A stretch of DNA of 41,179 nt from UKL13-2 sp031370625 (GCA_031370625.1 JANMQR010000063.1:1-41179), one strand, 5' to 3'. Shown: positions 19,201 through 27,366, counted from the first letter of the stretch. The notes: generated by a model from the letters alone, not told the origin. A program made the numbers and translations.

Positions 19201-20703
19201 GATGCGGCATCTGACTTGACTGAGCGCCAGCGTGCGCGTCTCGATCAGTTTATGCGTCGCTACATCGCGCGCACCAAGCTGTCCAAGGAATACACCGTTG
19301 CGCATCGCCCTCATCTGGCTGATCCGCGCGTTGTGAATGGCTTCCGACCGATGCTCAAAGAAATCATTTATCAGATCGTGATTTCGCGCTCGAAAGGTTC
19401 GCGCATGTGGGATCTCGATGGCAACGAATACATCGATGTGTTGAATGGTTTTGGTATGAACATGTTTGGCTGGCAGCCTCAGTTTATAAACGATGCGGTC
19501 AAGCACCAGATGGATGAAGGCTATGACATCGGCCCGCAACATCCCCTCGCCGGCGAAGTGGCGAAACTGATTTGTGAAGTCACAGGGCATGATCGTGCGG
19601 GTCTTTGCAACACTGGTTCTGAGGCCGTGATGGGCGCGGTGCGCATTGCGCGAACGGTGACAGGACGAAATACGATTGCGCTATTTACCGGTTCGTATCA
19701 CGGTATTTTTGATGAAGTCATTGTGCGTGCGGCCAAGAAACTTCGTGCGGTGCCGGCTGCGCCTGGCATCATGGCGAGCACCGCGCAAAACGTGTTGGTG
19801 CTGGATTACGGCACGCCGGAATCAATGAAAATTTTACGTGAACATGCCGACGATCTCGCGGCGGTTTTGGTGGAGCCCGTGCAAAGCCGTCGCCCCGATT
19901 TTCAGCCGCGCGAATTTTTACAGGAGCTGCGCGAAGTCACCAGGCAATCCGGCACGCTGTTGATTTTTGATGAAGTCGTGACCGGATTCCGCTGCCATCC
20001 CGGCGGTATCAAGGCGTTGTTCGGTATTGATGCAGATATTTGCACCTATGGAAAAGTCGTCGGTGGCGGTTTCCCGATTGGCGTGATCGCCGGCAAGCGG
20101 GAATTCATGGACGCGCTCGATGGCGGTGGCTGGCAGTATGGCGATGATTCGATTCCGACTGTGGGGGTGACTTATTTTGCAGGCACGTTTGTGCGTCATC
20201 CCTTGGCACTTGCTGCTGCCAAGGTGGTGCTGGAACATTTGAAACGCGAAGGCCCGGCCTTGCAGGCAAATTTGACGCTTAGTACGACCGCGATGGTCGA
20301 TGAACTGAATGCGTTTTGCCGTGAAATGGGTGCGCCGATTGTGCTCAAATCATTTGCCTCGGTCTGGAAAACGTTCTTTACCGAAGATCATCCGCTGCAA
20401 GATTTGTTATTCGGCATGATGCGCAGTCGCGGCATTCATATTCTCGATAATTTTCCCTGCTTTTTTACCACGGCGCACAGCGTTGACGACATTGCGAAAA
20501 TTAAAGCTGTGTTTAAGGAGTCCGTGATTGAGCTGCAGGAATCAGGATTTATTCCCAAGCGCAAGGATGCCACGGCGGCCATTTTTGACGCGACCAAGCC
20601 ACCCGCCCCCGGTGCGCGCATTGGCAAAGATCCGGAAGGTAACGCGGCGTGGTTTGTACCAAATCCGGATAGCCCCGGAAAATACTTGAGACTCGACGCA
20701 TGA
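13207..20703 (+). CDS. Hybrid NRPS-PKS with aminotransferase domain (partial C-A-PCP-KS-AT-ACP-AMT)
   Basis: 2498 residues. Residues 1-240 resemble only the C-terminal half of a condensation domain; no HHxxxDG is present. An A domain spans about 250-750 (TSGSTGEPKG at 405-414). Manual alignment gives a DALWLGGTFK-like binding code, near that for Val or other branched aliphatic residues. PCP Ser797 lies in LGGSSLL. The KS begins near 867 with Cys1037, His1173 and His1213. The AT has GHSVGE (Ser1479) and HAFH (1579-1582), the malonyl-CoA signature. ACP Ser1827 lies in LGLDSLSL. After a Pro/Gln-rich linker, a class III PLP aminotransferase (about 1985-2440) has Asp2255 and Lys2283 in TYGKVVGGG, as in MycA/McyE-type beta-amination. 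There is no KR, so the beta-keto group is probably turned directly into an amine. The ATG at 13207 is used; ATG 13225 has a better upstream GGAAG. Confidence 0.95.
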   Translation: MTASEEMSSGSSEMLSNAPSIELSLLDVAIASSYRANGAHQSTSKFTTCSSTLDPALTTKIQSLTADAGWADDSVYMAAWLLVQDRVLGQSQVRLNQFLETANHYSLHTINAKSAFRALVETVDRECGRSFASPAESVTGVVALDHLWFSRGSSGKNTATSAPLKISVDVTAQSENVFRTDIVIAFSEAVFSSAIVDSLLDCMIEVLQAFAQSPQILIGDIDVLGSVGRKKIGFQATSVAPTQQVDSSLSIVSVFAEQVKKHGEKTALTWTSDGAVHKLSYRELDHGSDAVAQKLIANCCKRDSVVAIALDRSQHAIVVLLGILKIGAAYLPIDLKYPKDRIAFMLDDAAISHVVTSANVRAIFPKSIAMIDVAELTAHQSASRFKIDTSQIAIDGKALAYVMYTSGSTGEPKGIEICHRSIIRLVRNVDYVRLGADDVFLHAAPLGFDASTLEIWGPLLNGGTCAIYTETVPTGAGLAQSIAEHGVSSAWLTAALFNAIVDDDATCLRGLNQLLIGGEALSVPHVMRALKALPDTTIVNGYGPTECTTFTATYRIPRDLPADIRSIPIGKPISQTPVYIVNQRLEQVPMGVVGELCVGGPGVARGYLRRRELNQERFVPNPFSATSELLYRTGDLVRYLPDGNIEFIGRRDGQIKIRGFRIEVGEIEAALAKHSQVQACAVVARRDRPGDARLVAYVVPRSKTISAAALRAHLHAELPDFMVPSAYVSLTAFPVTTNGKLDRRALPAPENKRPELAQPFAAAVTATEERICQLFADLLGIDRVGRLDNFFELGGSSLLVMQALSRLKKTQDSKANRLSSTVFFSDPTPAAIAVVLDQSNESAIADNRLVRARPAHQQSDHHAQNEPIAIIAMTGRFPGAASVEALWENLCASKESITFFRDDEIDSSIPSALRNDADYVKARGVIDDVEMFDAAFFGISPKEAELMDPQQRIFMELCWECLERGGYSPDTCPGPVGVFGGMYNATYFQKHVSRYPERINALGEFQVMLANEKDYITTRVANRLNLTGPAVSVHTACSTSLVAIAQAMINLRSGQCDMALAGGASITCPPRSGYLYQDGAMLSPDGHTRTFDANARGTVFSDGAAVVLLKRLSGAIADGDPIYAVIKGAAINNDGGAKASFTAPSVDGQAAVIAAAHDDAGVDARSISYVEAHGTATPLGDPVELAALTKAFKRHTNDNGFCKIGSIKSNLGHLVIAAGATGVIKTALALSKQSLPASLHFDAPNPELDLPNSPFVVNHQSTAWMRSEVPRRAGVSSFGVGGTNAHAVLEEAPLRETSDVAIGPQLFMLSARTPTALASSVERMAMHVDAHADGNLADVVYTLRVGRKAFTNRACVVASTAADTITALRETESPRKVAGVVGAKTPDVVFMFPGQSAQYISMGASLYEHEPAFRVAFDDCLKAFDEPARSQRKANIFSTAADALTATSVTQPALFCIEYALAQYWLSLGVRPTALIGHSVGEFVAATIAGVFSLHDAMRLVALRGQLMQAQPAGAMLAVRAGVNVVQQRLSPPNFSSLCIAAENSPSLCVVAGSLDAVEALKVTLEKDGIISRQLQTSHAFHSAMMDAAVAPFEAEVRKLHLSPAFVPIFSTVTGKLLSAENACDPHYWAMHLREPVRFSPALIETLEIAGEKNPLLLLEVGPRASLTTLARQHSASMQRTHTATASLADAVDRERESLLLAVGRLWTMGVPMQLDALDRRARKHRVLLPTYPFERQRFWLDAPPAPIALPVQQQPAAPISSSLSIPLPPVFAEPAKPMEQSMITTPAQSRVPALLAQLRTMLEDTSGVDLAEADGSAPFIELGLDSLSLTQIAIQLKQTFKISITFRQLMEKYRTLDALAAFIDGAMPASVAAAAAPAAPALPQPMMEVPAMIANPVSFAPSTNNPLIQQVIQQQMQLMAQQLLLLQGVSPNPGPVTIPAPVKVETQGSTAQKVESAAAPNPAPVLASEASPSEENPNAPMKYDVKKAFGAIARIYTDAASDLTERQRARLDQFMRRYIARTKLSKEYTVAHRPHLADPRVVNGFRPMLKEIIYQIVISRSKGSRMWDLDGNEYIDVLNGFGMNMFGWQPQFINDAVKHQMDEGYDIGPQHPLAGEVAKLICEVTGHDRAGLCNTGSEAVMGAVRIARTVTGRNTIALFTGSYHGIFDEVIVRAAKKLRAVPAAPGIMASTAQNVLVLDYGTPESMKILREHADDLAAVLVEPVQSRRPDFQPREFLQELREVTRQSGTLLIFDEVVTGFRCHPGGIKALFGIDADICTYGKVVGGGFPIGVIAGKREFMDALDGGGWQYGDDSIPTVGVTYFAGTFVRHPLALAAAKVVLEHLKREGPALQANLTLSTTAMVDELNAFCREMGAPIVLKSFASVWKTFFTEDHPLQDLLFGMMRSRGIHILDNFPCFFTTAHSVDDIAKIKAVFKESVIELQESGFIPKRKDATAAIFDATKPPAPGARIGKDPEGNAAWFVPNPDSPGKYLRLDA

Positions 20704-23700
20704 GCACCACCACCGACGCCAAAGCCAAAGCCGCCACATTCGAAGCAGTAGACTATGACCCGTTTGCCGATACGGCGAGTGAGGTCGCACGTGTGGTGCC
20801 CACCACTGAGCCACAGCGCGAAGTGTGGCTTGCACACCGATTGAGTCGTGAAGCATCACTTGCCTATAACGAATCGGTGTTGCTGCGTTTTTCCGGCGCA
20901 CTCGATACAGGCGCGCTAAAAAATGCGCTGAGTGATTTGGTCAACCGGCATGAAGCTTTACGCGCGACCGTATCGGCCGATGGCGCAGAGCTTAGCATTC
21001 CCGATGCGGTTGCCGTTAACGTGCCGCTTGTTGCGCTAGATCATTTGCCTCAGGAGAACCAATCTGCGGCGATTCTCGATGCGCAACGTGTCGCCGTCGA
21101 GACGCCATTCGATCTCGAGCGCGGGCCGTTGTTCAACGCGCAAATTCTTCGTTTTAGCGCCGCTGAGCATGCGCTCATCATGACGGCGCATCACATCGTT
21201 TGTGATGGCTGGTCATTTGGCATATTGGTGCGCGATCTGGCTGCGCTTTATCAGGCTCGCTTGGGTAAGGCTGGTGCTGTGCAAATTACAGCAGCTTCAT
21301 TTGGCGATTACGCGCTGGCGCAACGGATCGCAAGTGGTGGCGAGCAAGAGCTTGCTGACGAAGCGTATTGGCTGTCGCGCTTCTTTGGCGCTGCGGGTGA
21401 AACACCGGTGCTTGATTTGCCCACCGATCAATCGCGCGCGGCGTGGCGAACATTTGCATCAAAGCGCGGAGATTTGGTGATTGATGCTGACCTGCTCGCC
21501 GCGGCAAGAAAAGCAGGTTCGCGTCAGGGTGCCAGTCTGTTTGCAACACTGCTGGCCAGCTTTGCTGCGCTGCTGCATCGTGTTTCTGGCGCAAATGATG
21601 TGGTGATCGGTGTGCCTTCCGCAGGTCAATCCAGCGATGGTCTTGATACGCTGGTGGGACACTGCGTAAATTTAATGCCGGTGCGTATCGCGGTTGATGC
21701 CGCGACACCCATCAGCGCCCTGGTTGCCAGTGCGCAAACCGCTATGCTGGATGCGTCAGAACATCAAGGCTATACCTTCGGCACCCTGCTAAAAAAACTG
21801 GCGCTGCCGCGCGACCCCAGCCGACTGCCGCTCGTGAGTGTGATGTTTAATCTCGATCAGGCGCTGGATGCAAACACGGTGGGATTTACAAATCTGAACG
21901 TTGATTTTTCGAGTGTGCCGCGCAGTTTTGAAAATTTTGAATTGTTCATCAATGCGGTGCAAGTCAATGGCGGCTTGAAGCTTGAGTGTCAGTACAACTC
22001 GGATTTGTTTACCGAGAAGACCATCCAGCGCTGGCTGACGGCCTACGAGAGTCTGCTGCGCGCATTGGCGCAATCGGCAGATACCGAGGTTGGTCGATTG
22101 CCTATCGTCAGCGCGCACGACTTGGCACTTATCAATCAGTGGAACAATACCGCGCAATCCTTTTCTCGCGACGCTTGTGTTCATGAACTGTTTCAAAAAC
22201 ACGCGCAACTCACACCCGCACGCGCTGCGTTGCGCTGGGCGGATCAGCGGCTGACATACGGCGAACTAAACGAGCGTGCCAATCGCATCGCGCGCTGTCT
22301 GCGCAGTCTGGATGTGGGTTCGGGTTCGTTGGTGGGGCTGCATGTGGATCGCGGCCCGGATACGGTTGCATCGATGTTGGGCATCTTGAAGGCGGGTGCG
22401 GCTTATGTGCCACTTGATCCAGCGTACCCGCATGATCGTCTTAAATACATGGTCGAGAATGCGCAATTGGCCGCGCTGGTTACGCATGCATCGATCGCAA
22501 ATTCACTCGCGTTTCCGCGTGCGAAAACGTTGTCATTGGATGAAGATGCGTCGTTGTTGATGGCGCAATCTTCAGCCGATATTCCGTCCGATGCCAAATC
22601 CGCGAAGCCTGAAGATTCTGCCTATGTCATTTACACATCAGGCTCCACCGGCAAGCCGAAAGGTGTGCTGGTGCCTCATCGTGCGGTAGTGAATTTTCTG
22701 GAAACGATGGCACGTGAACCGGGCATGAACGCCAACGATCGCATTGTGGCGGTCACCACGTTGTCATTTGATATTGCGGTGAATGAATTATTTTTGCCCT
22801 TATCAGTTGGTGCCGAAATTATTCTCGCCAGTCGCGAACAGGCTGGCGATGGCGCACTGCTTTCGAATCTGATCAAGGCAAGTGGCGCGACAACCATGCA
22901 GGCCACGCCTGCGACCTGGCGCGTATTGCTTGATTCAGGCTGGCGTGCTCCTGCGAGCGCAAATGGATTTAAGGCACTGTGTGGCGGCGAAGCGCTGACC
23001 AATGAATTGGCAAAAAAGTTACTCGATGCCAATGTCGAGCTTTGGAATATGTACGGGCCGACCGAAACCACAGTGTGGTCAACATGCGCCCAAGTGACCG
23101 ATGCCAAAGCCGCCATTACGATTGGTCATCCCATCGCAAACACATCAATATGGGTGTTAGACGAACAGCGCCAGCCATGCCCGATTGGCGTGCCCGGTGA
23201 AATCTGGATTGGTGGCGATGGCGTTACGTTAGGCTATTTGAATAACGCAAGCCTGTCCGCAGAACGGTTTATTGCTGATCCATTTTCAAGCGCTACAAGT
23301 GCCACAAGTGCTAAAAGTGCCAAGCTTTATCGCACAGGTGATCGCGGGCGTTGGCGCGAGGGCGGCAATATTGAGCACATGGGTCGCCTCGATTTTCAGG
23401 TCAAGGTACGCGGTTATCGAATTGAGTTGGGTGAGATCGAGGCATGCCTTGCTCTAGCCCCCAGTGTTGCCCGCGCGGTGGTGATTGCGCGTGAAGACAA
23501 ACTGGGCGATGTTCGCCTTGTTGCTTATATCGTTAGTGCGCCGAACGTAAAAACCAATGACGATGCGTTACGCGCACATCTGAAATTATCGTTGCCGGAA
23601 TACATGATCCCGCAGCATTTTGTAACGCTCCCGCAAATTCCATTGTTGAGCAATGGCAAGGTGGATCGAAAGTCGTTACCAAAGCCTGATGCATCGACCC

Positions 23701-25742
23701 GCGCCGCGAGTGAATATGTGGCGCCGCGCACTGAGCTTGAAAAAGTAGTGGCTGCTGAAATGGAAGCAACACTAAGCCTGCGTGGTGTGAGCGTTTACGA
23801 CGACTTTTTTGCACTGGGCGGACATTCTCTGCTGGCAGCCCAGTTGACCTCTCGCCTCAATCGCATCTTTGATAGCAGGCTATCGATGCGTACCCTGTTC
23901 GAATCGCCCACCGTAGAGCGTTTGGCGAATGCGATCCAGGCCGGTAAGGCGGTACCGCTGTTACCATCAGTGGCGATTGAGCGACTGGCCGATCAAAGCG
24001 TAGCACCCATGTCGCTGATGCAGGAACGATTATGGTTCCTTGAAGAACTTTATCCGAATCGTGTGACCTACAACGCGCCATCCGCGCATCGCTTGATGGG
24101 TCGTATAAATGAAAACGCGTTTGATCAGGCATTCAATGAAATGATTCGCCGTCAGCCTGCGTTGCGCACCTGTTTTGAACGCAATGGAAACACGGTGGTG
24201 CAGCGTATTCGTGATGATGTGACATGCGCACTTTTCCCTGCTGAAGATTTGTCGCACCTGGCCACAGACGAGCGTGAATCTCATCTGCGTGATCGTCTCG
24301 ATGAGTTAACCGCCGAGACATTTAATTTGACCGCGGCACCATTGTTTAAAGCGCACATGTTCAAGCTTGGTGGAGAGGAGCATGTGCTGTTTTTCATGGC
24401 GCATCATATTATTTGGGATGGCTGGTCGTTTGATTTGTTGTACGACGAAATTTCCGCACTGTATGGCGCGTTTGCCCATGGTCGCGCGAGTCCGCTTAAT
24501 GCATTGCCATCATTACCATTAAGCTATGGCGATTTCGCCGCGTGGCATCGTAAATGGGTGAACGGCCCGGAATATGCGCAGCAGCTTGCCTTTTGGCGTG
24601 GCCGACTTGATCAGCTAAGCAAGTTTCAGGAGCTGCCGACCGATCTGCCGCGTCGTCCCGGCATGTCTGGCGGCGGCAGTACAGAATGGATGACGATAGC
24701 AAAATCTAAAATTGATGCGCTGCATGAGGTCGCGCAACGAGCTGGTGCAACGCTTTCGATGACGATGCTTACGGTCTACAGCGTGCTTTTGTATGGCTAT
24801 GCACGGCAGATGAGTTTGGTGATCGGCATGCCGGTACGCGGTCGCAACATGCCTGAGCTTGAACCGATCATGGGCTATTTCAATAATCTTTTGCCGTTTC
24901 AAATCGATATTCAGCCCAACGAAAAATTTGCCGATCTGCTCACTCGCGTTAAATCACGCGTAGTGGAAAGCTTTGCATGCCCCGATGTGCCGCTTGAGCA
25001 ATTATCAAAAGAGATCAGCGCATCAAGCGGGCGTGCAGCCTCGCTGCTATATCAGGCGTTATTTTCGTTTCAGGATGCACGGCAACGCGTCACGGAATGG
25101 GGCGATCTCAAGCACAGTAGCATTCCCTTATTCCAGCATGGTGCGACTGAAGACTTGGGCGTGTGGTTTATGGAGACCGCAGATGGCGTGCAAGGTGGGG
25201 TGACTTACAACACGGACATCATCACAGAAGCAACGGCTAAAACGCTTCGTGAACGTTATCTGCAGCTGCTGGATGCCATCATTGCCGATCCTGCGAAAGC
25301 CATTGATGTGTTGGTGACATCTCATGTTGCCATGCCTCGCCAAAACGTCACGCCGGTTGAGACAAAGCCAACCGCCAGCCAGGCCGCTGTAAAACCAAGG
25401 CCGACATCAGCGCCCGCTACAGAAACTGAAAAGCTGCTGGCTGCAATTTGGTGTAGTGAATTGAAACTATCGGACGTCAGCACCGCAGACAATTTTTTCG
25501 ATTTAGGTGGACATTCCCTGCTCGCGATGCAAACGATGGCAACGATGGAGGAGAAGACCGGCAAACGGGTTGACCCGCAGAAATTTATTTTCGAAACGCT
25601 GGGCCAAATTGCGCGTGCTTACGATGAGGCTGAAGCAGGTGTGAGTGCTAATGCAGGCGAGGCACAAAAGCCTGAGCGGGCAGCAGGTTCAGGTATGTTG
25701 GGTCGTCTTTTTGGAGGTTTGAAAGGCGGCAAGAAGGGTTGA
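20700..25742 (+). CDS. Nonribosomal peptide synthetase, C-A-PCP-C-PCP, no thioesterase
   Basis: 1680 residues, overlapping the upstream megasynthase by 4 bp (ATGA), so translationally coupled. C1 (about 30-455) has HHIVCDG with His165 and Asp169. The A domain (about 470-1000, TSGSTGKPKG at 646-655) gives a DINQLGMVWK-like code by manual alignment. This is close to the glycine code (DILQLGxIWK) except for Asn at the third position, so a small residue is the best guess. PCP1 has Ser1043. C2 (about 1105-1530) has HHIIWDG with His1236 and Asp1240, so both C domains look active. PCP2 has Ser1606 in DLGGHSLL. The C-terminus is a short Gly/Lys-rich tail (MLGRLFGGLKGGKKG). No A domain serves the last PCP and no TE or reductase ends the line, so loading and release must occur in trans. 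Confidence 0.95.
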   Translation: MSTTTDAKAKAATFEAVDYDPFADTASEVARVVPTTEPQREVWLAHRLSREASLAYNESVLLRFSGALDTGALKNALSDLVNRHEALRATVSADGAELSIPDAVAVNVPLVALDHLPQENQSAAILDAQRVAVETPFDLERGPLFNAQILRFSAAEHALIMTAHHIVCDGWSFGILVRDLAALYQARLGKAGAVQITAASFGDYALAQRIASGGEQELADEAYWLSRFFGAAGETPVLDLPTDQSRAAWRTFASKRGDLVIDADLLAAARKAGSRQGASLFATLLASFAALLHRVSGANDVVIGVPSAGQSSDGLDTLVGHCVNLMPVRIAVDAATPISALVASAQTAMLDASEHQGYTFGTLLKKLALPRDPSRLPLVSVMFNLDQALDANTVGFTNLNVDFSSVPRSFENFELFINAVQVNGGLKLECQYNSDLFTEKTIQRWLTAYESLLRALAQSADTEVGRLPIVSAHDLALINQWNNTAQSFSRDACVHELFQKHAQLTPARAALRWADQRLTYGELNERANRIARCLRSLDVGSGSLVGLHVDRGPDTVASMLGILKAGAAYVPLDPAYPHDRLKYMVENAQLAALVTHASIANSLAFPRAKTLSLDEDASLLMAQSSADIPSDAKSAKPEDSAYVIYTSGSTGKPKGVLVPHRAVVNFLETMAREPGMNANDRIVAVTTLSFDIAVNELFLPLSVGAEIILASREQAGDGALLSNLIKASGATTMQATPATWRVLLDSGWRAPASANGFKALCGGEALTNELAKKLLDANVELWNMYGPTETTVWSTCAQVTDAKAAITIGHPIANTSIWVLDEQRQPCPIGVPGEIWIGGDGVTLGYLNNASLSAERFIADPFSSATSATSAKSAKLYRTGDRGRWREGGNIEHMGRLDFQVKVRGYRIELGEIEACLALAPSVARAVVIAREDKLGDVRLVAYIVSAPNVKTNDDALRAHLKLSLPEYMIPQHFVTLPQIPLLSNGKVDRKSLPKPDASTRAASEYVAPRTELEKVVAAEMEATLSLRGVSVYDDFFALGGHSLLAAQLTSRLNRIFDSRLSMRTLFESPTVERLANAIQAGKAVPLLPSVAIERLADQSVAPMSLMQERLWFLEELYPNRVTYNAPSAHRLMGRINENAFDQAFNEMIRRQPALRTCFERNGNTVVQRIRDDVTCALFPAEDLSHLATDERESHLRDRLDELTAETFNLTAAPLFKAHMFKLGGEEHVLFFMAHHIIWDGWSFDLLYDEISALYGAFAHGRASPLNALPSLPLSYGDFAAWHRKWVNGPEYAQQLAFWRGRLDQLSKFQELPTDLPRRPGMSGGGSTEWMTIAKSKIDALHEVAQRAGATLSMTMLTVYSVLLYGYARQMSLVIGMPVRGRNMPELEPIMGYFNNLLPFQIDIQPNEKFADLLTRVKSRVVESFACPDVPLEQLSKEISASSGRAASLLYQALFSFQDARQRVTEWGDLKHSSIPLFQHGATEDLGVWFMETADGVQGGVTYNTDIITEATAKTLRERYLQLLDAIIADPAKAIDVLVTSHVAMPRQNVTPVETKPTASQAAVKPRPTSAPATETEKLLAAIWCSELKLSDVSTADNFFDLGGHSLLAMQTMATMEEKTGKRVDPQKFIFETLGQIARAYDEAEAGVSANAGEAQKPERAAGSGMLGRLFGGLKGGKKG
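23285..23320 (+). repeat. Degenerate 9-bp tandem repeat inside the second A domain
   Basis: Four 9-bp units (23285-23293, then 23294-23302, 23303-23311 and 23312-23320; the last three differ at only two of nine positions) encode a run of Ser, Ala, Thr and Lys just before LYRTGD. It expands the loop ahead of the A7 motif without breaking the frame. It looks like a slippage-generated loop insertion with no obvious catalytic effect. Confidence 0.6.
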
Positions 25743-26488
25743 AAACATTGCGTTTGCAGGAGCGGATTGCGCAAACAAATTTGGGTGAGCGCGAAATCCA
25801 TGTTTGGCATCTTGCTTTGGCGGGTGATGTTTTTGATGATGATGCAAATGTCCTGACGGAACCTGATATTGCGCGCGGAAAAAAATTTGTGTTTGAGCGC
25901 GATCGCAACCGTTTTTTGCGTAGCCGATATTGCGTCAGAAGTTTATTGGGTGCGTACCTGCAGATGAATCCGCAAGATGTGCCTATTGCGGTCGGCGTGC
26001 ATGGAAAACCGTTTTTGCCTCCGTCGTGCCGGATGGCGTTTAACCTGAGCCACTCTGGCGATGCTGGCGTGTTTGCAATAGGACGTGTTGCAGGCAATGC
26101 AGATATTGAGGATTGCATGAATAACGCTATCGGCATCGACATTGAAGCGATTAGGCAACCCGCCGATATACGACAACTTGCTGCGTCGGTTTTTTCCGCG
26201 GTCGAGCTTAAAGAGTTTGGCGCGCTTGCAGACGATGCCTTGAGCCTGCCTTTCTTCACCTGCTGGACTCGCAAGGAAGCCTATCTAAAGGCCATTGGCA
26301 CAGGACTGATGAGCGAACCGCGATCAATTACGGTGGGGTTGCAGCCGATACGACAACGTTTGAAGCTGACTGATGGCCAGTCCATTGACGTTGCTTCGCT
26401 ACAGCAAAACAATGACGTCGTGGTATCGCTTGCTGTTATCGGGGGATGGGAAAGCGTCAAAACGTTTGACTATGATTGCATCCGCTGA
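25739..26488 (+). CDS. Sfp-type 4'-phosphopantetheinyl transferase
   Basis: 249 residues from a TTG that overlaps the NRPS stop (TTGA), so translation is coupled. It has the three family marks: FNLSHSGD (about 101-108), the Mg-binding GIDIEAI (132-138) and FFTCWTRKEAYLKAIGTGL (about 172-190), all with key Asp, Glu and Lys residues. It transfers the phosphopantetheine arm of CoA to carrier-protein serines in the cytoplasm. Natural targets here are Ser797 and Ser1827 of the hybrid, Ser1043 and Ser1606 of the NRPS, and perhaps the stand-alone ACP on the minus strand. A dedicated transferase directly behind the synthetases supports an intact, used pathway. Confidence 0.95.
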   Translation: MKTLRLQERIAQTNLGEREIHVWHLALAGDVFDDDANVLTEPDIARGKKFVFERDRNRFLRSRYCVRSLLGAYLQMNPQDVPIAVGVHGKPFLPPSCRMAFNLSHSGDAGVFAIGRVAGNADIEDCMNNAIGIDIEAIRQPADIRQLAASVFSAVELKEFGALADDALSLPFFTCWTRKEAYLKAIGTGLMSEPRSITVGLQPIRQRLKLTDGQSIDVASLQQNNDVVVSLAVIGGWESVKTFDYDCIR

Positions 26489-26503
26489 TACGACGCCCTA
26501 AAA

Positions 26504-26525
26504 TATTAGGAACAAAATTCTAATA
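26504..26525. promoter_or_regulatory. Short hairpin before the methyltransferase gene
   Basis: TATTAG (26504-26509) and CTAATA (26520-26525) are perfect inverted arms, extendable by one G-T and one A-T pair. It sits in the 60-bp gap between the phosphopantetheinyl transferase stop and the next ATG. It may affect mRNA processing or translation; the evidence is only the palindrome. Confidence 0.3.
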
Positions 26526-26548
26526 AGCCAACGCAGAAAGTTGACAGC

Positions 26549-27366
26549 ATGACATTACTCACAAGAGCACATCAGGGTGTTGATAACATCGCCGAGTGGC
26601 CGCTCATTCGCAATCGTGTTCGTCGCGAATATGACGACGTTTTTGCGGCTAACAAAGATGCGAATTTGTTTCGCGGTGTTTTCGACACATTCGAAGCTGC
26701 CGAAGCCAGCGCCCCAGCGACTCGTCCGCTGGGCTACGACAATTCGGCGGCTGCGAGCATGTACATGGATCGCACGCGGAAAACGTATCCAACCGATTAT
26801 CCAGTCATGTTTTGGTTGCAAAAACTGTTTGCTGAAGGCTGTTCGCAGTTCTATGATTTGGCGGCCATATCGGCGTCAGTTATTACGCTTACCGGCGTTA
26901 TTTGAACTACCCCGCAACGCTCAAATGGGCGGTACATGATGTGCCGGCGGTGATGGAGCAGGGGCGGCGCGTTGCAGCGGAAAAGGATCGCGATGGATAC
27001 CTTTCGTTCAGCGATCATTTTCAGGATGCCGACGGGATTGATTTATTAATGGCGCAAGGCTCACTCCAATATTTGCCGGACACCTTGCCAGATCGATTGA
27101 AAAAACTTGCCGCACCGCCGCGCCATATCATTTTGAATTTGACGCCCTTGCATGACCGGCTTTCCTATTTCACGTTGCAAAGTATTGGTGCTGCCTTTTG
27201 TCCTTATCGGATCACCGCAATTCTTGATTTCACCAAGAGTTTTGAAGCGCTGGGATACAAAATGGTTGACCATTGGAATAACCCGGATAAAAGCTGCCCG
27301 ATTCCGTTTTATCCTGAGCATTCACTCGACGGCTACCATGGATTTTATTTTTGCCGCGAAGGGTAA
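26549..27366 (+). pseudogene. TIGR04325-type methyltransferase, frameshifted
   Basis: Two adjacent frames encode one protein. The first (26549-26905) has the family N-terminus (LGYDNSAAASMYMDRTR, YPTDYPVMFWL). The second (to 27366) continues with YPATLKWAVHDVPAVMEQGR and MAQGSLQYLPDTL. Reading frame is lost at about 26860-26862: TTG GCG GCC should be TTG GGC GGC CAT, so one G is missing. Restoring it yields DLGGHIGVSYYAYRRYLNYP, the exact SAM-binding glycine motif and a seamless join to about 272 residues. The natural protein would be a methyltransferase of a family common in exopolysaccharide and NRPS loci. The defect may be a true inactivating mutation, a phase-variable site, or a sequencing error in a G run. 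The rest of the gene shows no further decay, which favours a recent or artefactual break. Confidence 0.85.

Noticed and set aside
26577..26939. Third overlapping frame across the methyltransferase break
   Set aside because: It contains neither the N-terminal nor the SAM motif; the one-base deletion explains the locus fully.
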